Shown: piece after piece, positions 1 through 11,002 of the stretch
How the letters are laid out: every line of letters begins with the position of its first letter
How positions within the stretch are numbered: the first letter of the stretch is position 1
Origin: Bidens hawaiensis
Lineage: Eukaryota; Streptophyta; Magnoliopsida; Asterales; Asteraceae
Direction of reading: 5' to 3'
Assembly (NCBI GenBank): GCA_021521415.1
Contig: JAIQDT010000232.1
Location: 682,001 to 746,000, forward strand
Length of the DNA: 64,000 nt
The notes under the pieces: model-generated
The model's input: only the letters and a program-made list of their open reading frames with translations
Database searches by the model: none
Told to the model about the DNA's origin: nothing
Position numbers and translations under genes: made by a program

Positions 1-800
1 ATATTATTTAACTTTTTAATCCTAATAGTTAGTCTTTAAATTTTTATTTCTTTTTTAATTATAGTTTGTGAGGTTTTACCGTTTCAATTGGCTTAAACGC
101 GCTTTTGGTTATTATTTCAAGTTGTCTTCAATATCAAAGGTGAGTTTCTCACACCCCCTTTTACCCTTTCTAACTATTTTAGGGGTATCATATATATCCT
201 ATCAACAATTCAATTTCTTTTATTTATTATTTACAAACTACAATTCATTACATGGACTTGTGTTTTACTTGTTACTTGCTCTAATATTACGTGCATGGAT
301 TTCTTCGATAAGTATGATCATACGCCCCCCTTAGCACTCAGGACCATTGTTGCTAGTGGAAAAGAGACTCCGATCTGAGTACGTTGGTGCACAATCTCAA
401 CTGGAAAAGACCATCATTTATTCTTTACACTCAGGACCTTTGATTCTAGTGTAAAGAACCCTTATTTGTTTTTCACAAGTTTTCATGGAATTGTATGTTT
501 ATTATGTAGTATTTAAACTATGTGAACTCACTAACTATTCATTTAGTTGACTTTATTTTATATATGTTACGGGTACAATTATTAGAGGATGAAACAAAGA
601 AGACACTAGAACTTAGGGTATATTAATAAATGTACAAGTTGTTAATTGTTCTTGTATATACTTTGTATTTCTTGATACAAACTTGTGTACTTGATGTTTA
701 AATTAATTAACGATAATATTGTCACTTAATAGTGTCACATGTGTTTTGAGAAATCTGCACAACACACTCGGGCGTATTCCGCTTTAGCCGGGGTGTTACA
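1..800 (+). repeat. Element A 5' LTR, 3' part
   Basis: This matches 17943-18733 almost end to end and stops at TGTTACA, three bases before the primer binding site. The LTR start lies outside the window; by comparison with the 3' copy about 1.2 kb is missing. Short open frames here are chance. Confidence 0.88.
335..456 (+). repeat. Paired hairpin repeats near the 3' end of the element A LTR
   Basis: Two related units share the core CACTCAGGACC. The first pairs CACT (335-338) with AGTG (354-357). The second pairs CTTTACACT (423-431) with AGTGTAAAG (448-456), a perfect 9-bp stem. The same two units occur in the 3' LTR at about 18280-18390. Their position, 345-465 nt before the LTR end, would place them in the transcribed R/U5 leader if transcription starts upstream of them. 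Confidence 0.6.
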
Positions 801-803
801 GAT

Positions 804-815
804 TGGTATCAGAGC
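804..815 (+). other. Element A primer binding site (initiator Met tRNA type)
   Basis: TGGTATCAGAGC lies three bases after the LTR end at 800. This is the usual plant retrotransposon primer site complementary to the 3' end of initiator methionine tRNA. Confidence 0.92.
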
Positions 816-1995
816 TGTGATTATAAGATAGGACATTAGACGTAGTGTTCTAGTTGGTTATAGTTTATTTGCTTAATTGTTAGGTTGCATGATTAGAAAT
901 TATGTGAGCATTATGTGATTGTTCAAAACACTAACTTGTTAATTACTTCAATTACACAAGCACACACAAGTCCAAGGCTTATGCCTAACGCAAAGATTTC
1001 CAAAGGAATTATATAATCAAATTTTCGATTTTAAGTTGTCGATATTTCTTCTTCTTAAAGATGGTTCTATGTGGCGGGTATGTAGTAATTGGACGGGTTC
1101 CGTGCTTATTTTTAGAACTCTTGACACAAAGGTTATTGAAACATAAGGATAAGCAATACGCATAAATCCCAATCAGACGTGGGACCCGATTGCTTACCTG
1201 GAGAGTTAGGAAAGGGCATGAACTCAATTAAGCCAAAACATACCACTTTTAACGCCATATGAATCACAACTTTATGTTTTCAATCGTGATCATGTTCTCT
1301 TTGTGAAAAGAATATAGTTACACTTTTAGGATGTCATACAAGTCATGGTGGTTCATGCGACATGTGACTTCCGACCCTTAATGTTTTATAATGTGTTTCA
1401 ACTGAATGTCTGGCAAGTCGTGGTAATACACGAACTCCTAGTTTTCGGTTCGATTTTATTACGAATTTTCTTTTTGTGTAGAAATACGAGAACAATCGAG
1501 TTTTAACTCGTTTTCTTTATTTAAATATTAATTTAATATTATGGTTTATAATTGAAAATTCAAAAAGTCATGGTGATACATGAATAGTCGAGTTTCAAGT
1601 TGAATATCTCATAATTATATTAATTTACTATTATAGTTTAAAATTGAACATTCCAAAGGTCATGGTGATGCATGAATAGTTGATTTTCAATTTGTTTTCT
1701 TTGTATATATTCGTTTATTTTAATGGTTTGAATTTGGAATAGGAAGAGTCATGGTGGTACATGAACAATCGATATTTTTTTTTTAAATTCGATTTCACTA
1801 CTTATATTAAGTTTGATATATATATATATATTTTCTTCATATGGTTAATCAAAATTTATGAGGTTTTTATTGAAATACGAAAATTCGTGATGGTTAATAG
1901 ACATTTCAATTTTGACTTCAAAGTTTGTTTCATTTAATTTTATTTCTTTACTTATGTCTATGATTTATATAGATTGATTCTGATGTTCCTTTTGG
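816..1995 (+). repeat. Element A leader, non-coding, with about five diverged repeats around 1335-1790
   Basis: I see no gene here. A unit built on 'AGTCATGGTGATACATGAA' followed by a T-rich stretch recurs near 1340, 1412, 1565, 1655 and 1745, spaced about 70-150 bases apart and clearly diverged. The rest is AT-rich filler between primer site and residual ORF. Confidence 0.6.
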
Positions 1996-2233
1996 TTGTT
2001 AATACGAAATTTCATATTTACGCCCCATGTCACGAGAATAATTCACGTTTCGCCGCATGTCTTCTTCTTTTCCTCGACGTTGTCCTCGAAACTCAACCCG
2101 CAAAATGACAACTCAGATTACCACGTTGTTGACCGTCGTGATCCCGACTATGATAACCCAAAATCATTTAACAGTAAATTCAAAACTATGCCTGAACCAT
2201 TCCAAACCCAACACAACTCCTTGACACCCAAAA
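1996..2233 (+). pseudogene. Possible residual ORF of element A, interrupted by element B
   Basis: The frame is open to the B insertion at 2233. Setting aside B and one copy of its CAAAA target duplication, the same frame stays open from 14151 to a stop at 14461, about 182 codons in total. The product is rich in Asn, Pro, His and Ser with no recognisable domain. It begins with TTG rather than ATG, and an ATG in another frame at 2056 also opens a short ORF, so the start is unclear. It may be a gag relic or chance. The openness across the break is the only support. Confidence 0.3.
2229..2233. other. Left target-site duplication of element B (CAAAA)
   Basis: CAAAA lies immediately before the B terminus TGTAACA at 2234 and recurs at 14146-14150 right after the other terminus. 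It proves insertion of B into A. Confidence 0.9.
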
Positions 2234-2625
2234 TGTAACACCCCGTAACCGCAGCGGAAACGTAAACGGGATGCAACAGACACCTCTGATATCAACCACA
2301 TTGTTTATAAAGAAAACTGAATGCATTAATATACTTCAAATTACATTATCTTGTATTCCATTACCGTCTAGGTGATACACACATCACACACTACGATACA
2401 TAATTCTATTTATTATAATGTATCCTAACATCCCGCACGCAAATCTTACACACATCAAGCACTTAGCACATAAGCAATCACTTCGTCTTAGTTGTACCTG
2501 AAAAGCATGTGAGAAAACGGGTCAACTACGAATAGTTGGTGAGTTTCACAATTCGAGTAAACCATGATATATCAATATCAAAATATAATATTATCGATGT
2601 AATTATGCTGAGTCCACAAGTGAAA

Positions 2626-2850
2626 CCTCTGTTAACCCAGAACACTTCCAATAACCTCTGGGGACACTGTTAACCCAGAACACTTCCAATAACCTCTGGG
2701 GACACTGTTAACCCAGAAACACATCGAATAACCTCTGGGGACACTGTTAACCCAGAAACACATTTAATACCCTCTGGGGACACTGTTAACCCAGAAACCC
2801 ATTTAATAACCTCTGGGGACACTGTTAACCCAGAACACTGTTTCGGGCCT
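2626..2850 (-). repeat. 38-39-bp hairpin tandem repeat in the B 3' LTR (about 6 units)
   Basis: Five full units and one shortened unit are built on CTCTGGGGACACTGTTAACC followed by CAGAA and an A/T-rich linker. Each full unit contains TCTGGG and CCCAGA, which can pair as a 6-bp stem. Two isolated, degenerate copies lie at about 3190-3260. The array is 390-620 nt before the LTR 3' end on the element's own strand. Confidence 0.9.
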
Positions 2851-2925
2851 TACAATGTTAGCAACTCAGACAATTACCATCTTAGTACATTTCCGTACGA
2901 TTCCCGTACAATAAACAATATATAT

Positions 2926-2980
2926 AAATCCACGCAAATCCATGCGTTCAGTAAAATCCACGCAAATCCATGCGTTCAGT
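2926..2980. repeat. 27-bp direct repeat, two units, in the B LTR
   Basis: Two near-perfect units contain 'AATCCACGCAAATCCATGCG' and then TTCAGT, one after the other. The same pair is in the other LTR at about 11695-11750. Confidence 0.8.
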
Positions 2981-5374
2981 ATGTACTTAAATATTTCAGT
3001 AGTAACATGCTTCCGCCACGGGAAAACATTTAAAACAATTCAGAAAAAGGGGCTCGTGAAACTCACCTTAGCACATGCAAGCAGGTAACAACAATCATTA
3101 TCAATTAACACGTCCAATCTGTAATATGATCCCTACGATCGTTATTATACAATTATTGTTTATATAATCTTTAACCTTATCAATCGGTACATCTGGGGAC
3201 ACTGTTAACCCAGTACTGTACCTGTTCCGGGGGCAATGTTAACCCAGAAACACTTCTCCGGACTCAGATTGTGATGTCGTTTAGAGTTCCATGGTCACAA
3301 CTAATATTAGTCGTTTTTCTCGTTTTGCGTGCCTAGCACGGTTATCCGTTTTTATGTTTCAAAAATGAGTTTGGTCACACACGACCCGAAAATAGTGGTT
3401 GACTGATAATTTAATTAAAGGTGTGAAATCATAGCTTGGTTTAGACGTCCCGATTGGCCGCGGGACCCGTTTCCGTCTTTGGCGTACCGGAAACTGTTAA
3501 AATAGGTTAAAATTACTCAAATTATCCGAATTATTTTCGAATGATTCATTTTTACTTGTTTAACTCAATTATATGAAAATAGTTCATTTTTAGGGTTTTT
3601 ATACACCAGTCAGCTCGCTTAAGCGAACTTCACCGGTTTACGCGTTTTAACTTTAAAAGTTTGTTAATTAGCATAAATAATTATCCGTTTAATCTCGGAT
3701 CTTGAAATTTTGCACAAATCACTTCTTGACAGTGGGGAATTTTATAAAAATATTTCCAGAATTAATTTCTATATTTAAAATTTATTTATCTATTTTTAAA
3801 CACCATTTAAACACTAAATATGTCGTAAATACAAAACGACCTTAGAAAAATCCCAAATTTTTCCTGGATGTCCCATGCCATCCACATAGTCCCCTGTAAT
3901 ATTTTCAGAACCCAAATCTTCTTTTACATGCCCTTTTTACCAAAACCGAGCTAGAAATCCCTAGAACTCGTTTAACCGAAAAGCCTACTTAGACTTCTCC
4001 AACGGACCTAAAATTTTGTGTGTGACTTATACATGATATGAAAAGCTTATCCGAAAGTTTCCAGAATTTTTCATGATATTTAACTATTTTTCACCATTTT
4101 TGGCCAAAACCGAGCATTAAATTCACCAAATATTCATCCTTTATCCAAAAATTACCAAAAATTCACAGAACTCATATTTTCATGTGTTTAATACCTCTGT
4201 AAAATTTCATGACCTAACTCTAAAGCATCAAGAATCTGTCCAAATTTCCCAAAACCGAACATAACCGAATATACCTTTCGTTTTCCGCCACTACAAGCTA
4301 CAAACTCGTCTTTCCGCCTTATCTACCACTAAATACAGAACCTACAACCAACATACCACATTACCAAGCAAGTTACACTCACGATCAAGCCATTTCTTTC
4401 ATGGTTTCGGTTATGATTCAAAAACAAAGATTTAACCGTAAAAATTCGTTTTTGGTCCGTTTAACTCCTTTCTTGGACCAAGATCCCTTGTATAACTCGT
4501 ATACATCACTTGATCATGCAAGAATCGGTTCCATATCGGGTTTTCACCCTTTTTCACCTGGAACCTCATTTTCTTGAAAGAAAACTCAAGAAACGAATAT
4601 GAACACGTAAATAACACGATTTTACCTCGGTTTTTCTTGCTAGAATTGTAGGTTTGTGATTCAAGATCTTGAGAGAATTGAAGGTTTGTTGGATTGTGTT
4701 TGTAAAAAAAAGAAAATGAAGTGTTTTGTGGACAAGTAGTCCGATCGGACTAAAGGGAGGGGTGGGGTGGGACCCACCTCTTCATTTCTAGCCACATATT
4801 CCGATTTCCGAAATCTGGATAATGTTTTGGATAATCTGGTTCAGTTCGTTTTTCGGTTAAACGTTAATTCGGCTTAAAACGAGGCTAAAATGGTCGTTTT
4901 TCGGCTTAAAAATGAAATTTATATAAAACCGATTTAAAAACTTTAAAAACTTAAACCATGACATTTATTAACTCAAAACATCATATTATTAATTATCGCG
5001 CATCTTTTTCGGCTTGATCGATTGTCTCTTGCTCGGTTTGGTATTAAAGGTTTCGTTTAATGTACCGTCGTACCATTAAATCGAAATTCTTTTTCTGTGC
5101 CGTACTTTACTTATCCCGAAGCATTAATGCTTCGTAAAATCACTAAATATCATATATCTCGTCTATAATTGAACCCTCGATTCGTTCGGGTTTCAATAAC
5201 CATCAATCGATTAATCGCATATTCAATACGATAAATTATTTATTCACGCGCAATTAATACAGCGAACCCTGTATTCTCGTATAGTTACTATGGTAACTCA
5301 TGTACCCGACATTAAATATGACGTAACTATTGTCTACCGGTTAGGGTATACCGGGTTTCGTCGGAATCGTTACA

Positions 5375-5385
5375 TTGTCCCCCCG
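5375..5385 (-). other. Element B polypurine tract
   Basis: The minus strand reads CGGGGGGACAA directly before the 3' LTR. It is preceded by the GAGGACGAAATTTC context that I know from plant gypsy elements at the end of pol. Confidence 0.85.
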
Positions 5386-5439
5386 TTAAGAAATTTCGTC
5401 CTCGAAATTTTACACGCTCCCTATCCTTTTCCGAGGGAA

Positions 5440-8130
5440 GGGTGGGGGGTTTTTCCTTCAGAACACACCCTCGCGTTACCAGGTATAATCTGGTCCTCGC
5501 TGTGAATTCCACTTAATCTTAATCAATAAAGCTTGGTGTGTCCAAACTGTTTAGTTTTCCCGTCTACTATCTCCACGGAATTATTTATGATATCAAGCAT
5601 GTCTTCTATGAGTACCTCTATTACTAGTACTTTCGTTGCCTCATCGCTTAGGCACTTTTCAATCCGTATACATGGCAAAACATTATGTATAGTACTTAGC
5701 CCCTGGAGTACTTTAATCAATAAACCACATGACCAATCTTGGAGATAGTCTCATGAGGTTCTGTATATTAAGAAGCTATTTTCGGTTTTGCCAAACCTCA
5801 TATCACCTCTCTCTTAGGTGATGCCTTAAAATGCCTTGTCACCTCTTTCCAGTGACAATGGTTTCCTTTGAACGTTGGCATAAATCCTTTGCCAATCTCG
5901 CGCTGCTTTCAACTTATCCTAAACATTATAAATCCGATTGGTTGTTTCTCGAATCAATTCAAATCTTATGGCTTGAGTGACGCCCAATTTCAATTTAACA
6001 AATTAGTGATAATTACTTCACCCATAGAAAGCTTCAAGCTCTCGATGCTTCCTTCCCCGCCTTCCAATAATGGAAGTAGGATGCCCATTTCGATATGAGA
6101 TAATTGAAAATGGTATTCCACGATGAGATACCCTTTCACCATCATGAATTTGGGCGAGAATTCATTGTGGTAATCATCATAGATTGGGATGAAATGCGAG
6201 GATTGGTTAATCGATCTGCGATTACCCAATTTACATCATGCCTTTGATATATTTTGGGAATTTGCGTCCCGAAATCCTTTGTGATTTATTCCCACTATCA
6301 TTGGCGAATTTTTCTGTCGTTGTAGCGTTCCCTAGGGTTTTCGGCGTGCAGCCTTATCTCTTGCATAACTTAAATATTCACCAACATTCGTAACCATATC
6401 TTTTTCCAAACTCGGCCATTAATACAAATCCTTTCAGATATCCGTATCATCAATAGTCAAATCCCATCCCGGATATATGGAATATTTCGATCTATGCGCT
6501 TCGTCAATGATTAATTCACGAAGGTCATGGAGGGTCGGGATCCAAACCCTATTTTTGAATTAGAGAGTTTCGTCCACGCGCTGTTCAAAATTCTTCTCAT
6601 TGCCGTGAAATCACTCCTTTTCCAATTGTTCCTCTTTTAACGCCTCACGTTGAGCGACTCGAGTCAGGTCCGAAAGGTTCGACTGGACTATCATCCCCAG
6701 CGCTCGCACTCGCAATGGCTTAACCCGATCTTTCCTACTCAAGGCATCGGCTACGACGTTAGCCTTGCCGGGGTGATAACGGATGTCACAGTCATAATCG
6801 CTTAACAACTCGACCCCTCTTTCGTTGAATATGAGACTGCGGTCTCTTATCATCTATAAAATTTGTACATTTGCGTTGTAAAAAGGATTATGAGTTGGGT
6901 AATGCTAGAAATTCTTTAATAAACCGCTGATAATCTCCGGCTAGTCCTAAAAATTGGCGCATTCCCGATGGCGCCTTGGGTGACTGCCAATTTTAATGGT
7001 TTCTATCTTATTTGGATCTATGTGAAATCCTTGTTGCCTTACAACATGACCAAGGAATTATGCCTTCTTTATTCAAAATCACATTTCGAAAACTTCGCGT
7101 ACAACTCCTCTTGCTTTAACACTTCCACAATTTTCCTTAACTGTCGTTCGTGCTCTTCTTTACGTTGCGAATATATCAAAATATCATTAATGAATTTTAT
7201 GAAAAATTTGTCAAAATAAAGTTTACAGACTCGGTTCATGAGTTCCATGAATGCTGCCGGCGCATTTGTTAGCCCGAAAGGCATAACTAAAAATTCATAA
7301 TGGCTGTAGCGAGTCCGAAACACTGTTGTTGCAACGTCCTCCTCTTGGATTTCTCATTTGGTGATAACTATATCTAAGATCAATTTTCTAAAAATAAATC
7401 GCCCCTTGCAGTTGATTAAACAGACCATTCACTTCGAAGAAGTGAGTACCTACTCTTGATCGTCACTTTATTCAATTCTCCCTAATCAATACATATCCTA
7501 ACACTTCCGTCCTTCATTTCCCAAATAACACTGGTGCACCCCATGGTGACTAACTAGGTCGTATAAAACCTTATCCAATAATTCTTGCATCTCAGTTGGT
7601 GTAAGTCGGTAAGATGCTTTAGCAACAGGGCCAGCTTGAGGTATTAAATTGATTCCGAATTTGACATGTCGGGTTGGCGGTAATCCAGGAAGTTCTTCTG
7701 GGAAAACTTGTGGTAATTCGCGTACCACCGGGATATCTTCTGTATGTTTTCTTTTAAATACTTTGGCAAACGCGTTTGTTAAATACACCACGTCTTCTTG
7801 TCGTAAATACTATAACATCTCCAAATGAGATTAGAGTGGTAACATAATACCATACACTTTTCTCTGTATCTAATCGCTTCATCGTCCGAAGGAGAGCTTC
7901 TAATCATCTTCTTTTCATAATTGATTTCAGCTTCATGTCGAGTTAGCCAGTCCATGTTAACTATTACGTCAAACTTCTTAACTTTACTGGTCGTAGGTCA
8001 ATAAGGAAAGGTTAATCGTTAAGAATAATAGGACAATTCCGAACAATTTAGTTAACCATTGGGGTTTACCGTTAGCGATTCTACAGTATAGGGTTCTATA
8101 GTTTCACTAATCGGTATCTTTCCAAATGAT
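5440..8130 (-). pseudogene. Element B pol remnant (protease, RT, RNase H, integrase)
   Basis: Fragments appear in the correct order on the minus strand. At 7900-8000 is a protease C-terminal part with FDVIVNMDWL. At 7498-7791 is the protease-RT linker with ELPGLPPTRHV. At 7069-7323 is the RT palm with [12 protein letters not shown]. The catalytic motif there reads FINDIL instead of FIDDIL, so one metal-binding Asp is lost. At 6611-6853 only the RNase H end remains ([16 protein letters not shown]); most of the RNase H core is deleted. At 5990-6229 is an integrase piece (SSHFIPI), and at 5460-5720 the integrase C-terminal region (HNVLPCIRIEKCLSDEA). Stops and frameshifts separate the pieces, so no functional polymerase can be made. 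Confidence 0.85.
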
Positions 8131-8319
8131 AGGAGGTTAACAGGAACTAACTTCTATCGACGACCGTAAAAATATCACTGAAGCCTATTGATTTAAAACT
8201 ACAACGTACTTAATACCACTGTTGGATCATGACGTGCTTTATTTGAATTACTCACAAAAGCACGGCTCCTTGCTTGCTCAGAGGTTGATGCTTATCATGA
8301 GGTTCATCTTCCACGACAC

Positions 8320-9560
8320 CTTGGTTCAACTTTGGGCAATCTCTCTTGAAACGTTCTGTACTGCCACATTCATAGCCAGTACAACTGTTTGGCATAATTT
8401 GATTTCTTCGGATGGATTGTTATTGAAGTTGTTGGGTTCGGAGTGGTTGTACATGAATGGGTTGGGGTTGCCGGTTCACATGGCTTCAATTGGTTCTACA
8501 AATGGGGCATTACGTCCATCTTTACCACACCCGTGGCCAACTATCACTCGACATTCTTCTTCCTGCCGATAACCATATTTTCCACAGTTAGGGAAGGACC
8601 CTTCATGTGGTTCATGTTTTCACACCAGAACTGGTCTTAGTATAATTCTGGGTTGTAGGACATACCTACTTATTCAAAGCCTAGCTTGCACTATACCTTT
8701 ATCATTTCTCTTCTTTATCACTCGACGTTTCACCTAACGTCCTTCCATTCCGCTTCCCATAGAATCAAATATATCAATGCTGGCTTGTGACACAACCCTT
8801 CCAAAGGTTGTATATTTTACAGGGTTGACTATACTCCTTATCGATGGAGTTAGCTCCCAATATAGCGCTCACTTCGCTTAATTTCAGGAGTAATTAGTCA
8901 TGTTACCAGACATGACAATTCCTTCAAACGATTAGCGTGTTCTAAGTGATCAGCACACAACATTTCTATCTTTCATAGCTCAGTTTCCAATCTCTGAGTT
9001 TAATTACTCGAATAAATGTGCTCCAGCACAAGAATTTTAAATCCTGACCATATCATCTGAGCAATAATTTTCTAACTATAATTTTGTACCATCGTGTTCC
9101 ATCACGATACAACATAATCTACCAACATATCTGTAGCATATTTCACTACACAATGTTCTAGACTCTTACCAATATCCTTAACCATTTCGATCTTTTCTAT
9201 CCACTCGCTAATCTATTCCTCCCTTTACCATCAGTAAACTATTAATAATCCCCTTAACACAACCGATAAACATATCCTTCATACCGGATCTAATTCATTA
9301 CGACCACTATTCATGTTTAGTTTATAACTAATACTTGTAGTCATAATAGTATTTGGTGGGACATTAACACTCTTAGTAATAACACTAAGAATTGAAATAT
9401 TCATAATCATGTGATTGTTCGATCTATAAGTCTGCGATCACATTTGCATCAACACTAGCAGTGATCTGTGATACGACATTCGGTAACATCATCTGCTATC
9501 ATTGAGCAATCAACTGAATCATCTCAATCTCCATCATTGGAGTTACTCATTTTATGTCAT
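8320..9560 (-). pseudogene. Element B gag remnant
   Basis: On the minus strand near 9430-9550 a frame reads PNVVSQITASV, a typical gypsy gag N-terminal stretch. Around 9130-9170 is VKYATDMLVD, around 8860-8910 TPEIKRSERYIG, and at 8340-8400 a broken zinc knuckle (YECGSTERFKR, then DCPKLN after a one-base shift). A second knuckle follows near 8540-8620 (NCGKYGYR). Many stops and frameshifts intervene. The order matches capsid then nucleocapsid of Ty3/gypsy gag. Boundaries are approximate. Confidence 0.65.
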
Positions 9561-10292
9561 TCTGCCGTACTCATCCCGTACGCAGTAATCAATACTAATC
9601 TCACCATATAACTCGTTACCATCTCAATCATAACAACAGGTACACATACACACCGAATATTATCATACATATTACACACACCAGTATCTAGTATATATGT
9701 CCCACAAATATAATAACATATGGATTTAACCTGACGTCGGTTAACTTTTAAATACGCTTCATAACCCTTGTCACCAACTGACATCGAGATCTTTCTCAAC
9801 AAAGATCAATGTTTAATATGCTTGATTTCAATATCCGTCTGCATGTCAGCATAACCGATACATGCTCACCGTGAGCACCAAACGATTACATACCACGAAG
9901 TTATAATATCCGTGTTTATTCGTATATCCGGCATACACAGTATACCTCCTACGAACGAACAACCAACTATGCTATAATGATTCCAACACTTCTTTGTGTA
10001 TAGGTAATCATTCTATTCGAGCATACATGGGTGTAAACATCTAACGGATGTAAGGATAACATAGGGAGTTGCAAGGTTCAAGGCAATTGCGCAACATGGG
10101 TTGCCTTCAAATATTATTAATTACTATTATGGGAAACTCTACACTTGCTCAGTCAATGTCCTCAGGCGTTCTAGGTTTGCTAAAATCGGTGATTCTCGAT
10201 CTGAAGTTGGTCTGTCTCATATGTTTGTGAGTGAGCAATACATATATATATATATTTCTATATATTATTTTTATCTGCTCATTTATTATCAA

Positions 10293-10368
<76 letters not shown>

Positions 10369-10985
10369 TTACCTTAATGGAATAATAACGGGTTCAGGTA
10401 CGGGTCCGTCCGTACGTGAGGGTCGACGGTTCAGGTGAACATCTGGGGTTATTAGCATATACGGTACCGGTATTGGTATGGTATGGGATTTATCAATTTC
10501 GGTTGGGAGTGACGGTTACTAGATATTCCTGGTTAATGTCAAACGGGAGATCTAACTTGGTAATATCGTAACTATGGCCCGATAAGTCAGGCTTATCATC
10601 AACCGATGCTCTAGAAATTTCAGCATCCTCGGTACTTTTTATTATTTCATCCCCCGGTTCCTTATCGGGGTCCTATTTCTCAATACATGTACCCACAAGA
10701 TATGTACATATATATATACACATTAGCACGTATAAATAATATTATATACTTTACACATATGTTGCCATTTTTACCTATTAACGTACCCCGTGACTTCCCC
10801 TGAATTCCCTCGTGCGGACAAGTCTGTTATTATGTTCCGGACCATAATAACTCACTTGTCCATCCAAGTTCATCCAGATCTCGTCACTATAAATTATTAG
10901 TTGATATTCAGATCCTATAATACTTGAGCTACTGGTTATATTTTAGGTATCTTTTAAAAACATCCTAATTCTTTTATAACCAATG
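9561..10985 (-). other. Element B leader between primer site and gag, non-coding
   Basis: No gene is recognised. It contains a long (TTA)n microsatellite and otherwise unremarkable AT-rich sequence. Open frames here come from low complexity. Confidence 0.6.
10294..10368. repeat. (TTA)n microsatellite
   Basis: About 25 uninterrupted TTA units. It causes a long poly-Tyr open frame that is not a gene. Confidence 0.97.
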
Positions 10986-10997
10986 GCTCTGATACCA
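10986..10997 (-). other. Element B primer binding site
   Basis: The minus strand reads TGGTATCAGAGC, five bases inside the end of the 5' LTR. It is complementary to initiator Met tRNA. Confidence 0.93.
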
Positions 10998-11002
10998 AGT
11001 TC

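Larger units (their letters stand above)
2234..5374 (-). repeat. Element B 3' LTR
   Basis: This 3141-bp copy matches 11003-14145. By hand I count about 14 substitutions and two 1-base indels, so about 99.5% identity. On the minus strand it starts TGTAACG and ends TGTTACA. Minus-strand frames such as 4432-4617 occur in both copies and look like chance. Confidence 0.95.

Noticed and set aside
2626..2850. Regular repeats with similar spacers, at first sight like a CRISPR array
   Set aside because: The spacers are repeats themselves, the array sits inside an LTR, is copied in the other LTR, and the DNA is plant nuclear.
4432..4617. 61-codon minus-strand frame also present at 13201-13386
   Set aside because: Its conservation only reflects that both copies are LTRs of B.
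8222..8640. Plus-strand frames of 116 and 65 codons
   Set aside because: The minus strand of this region is the B gag zinc-knuckle region; these are its shadows.
10101..10385. Open frame with a long Tyr run
   Set aside because: It is the (TTA)n microsatellite read through.
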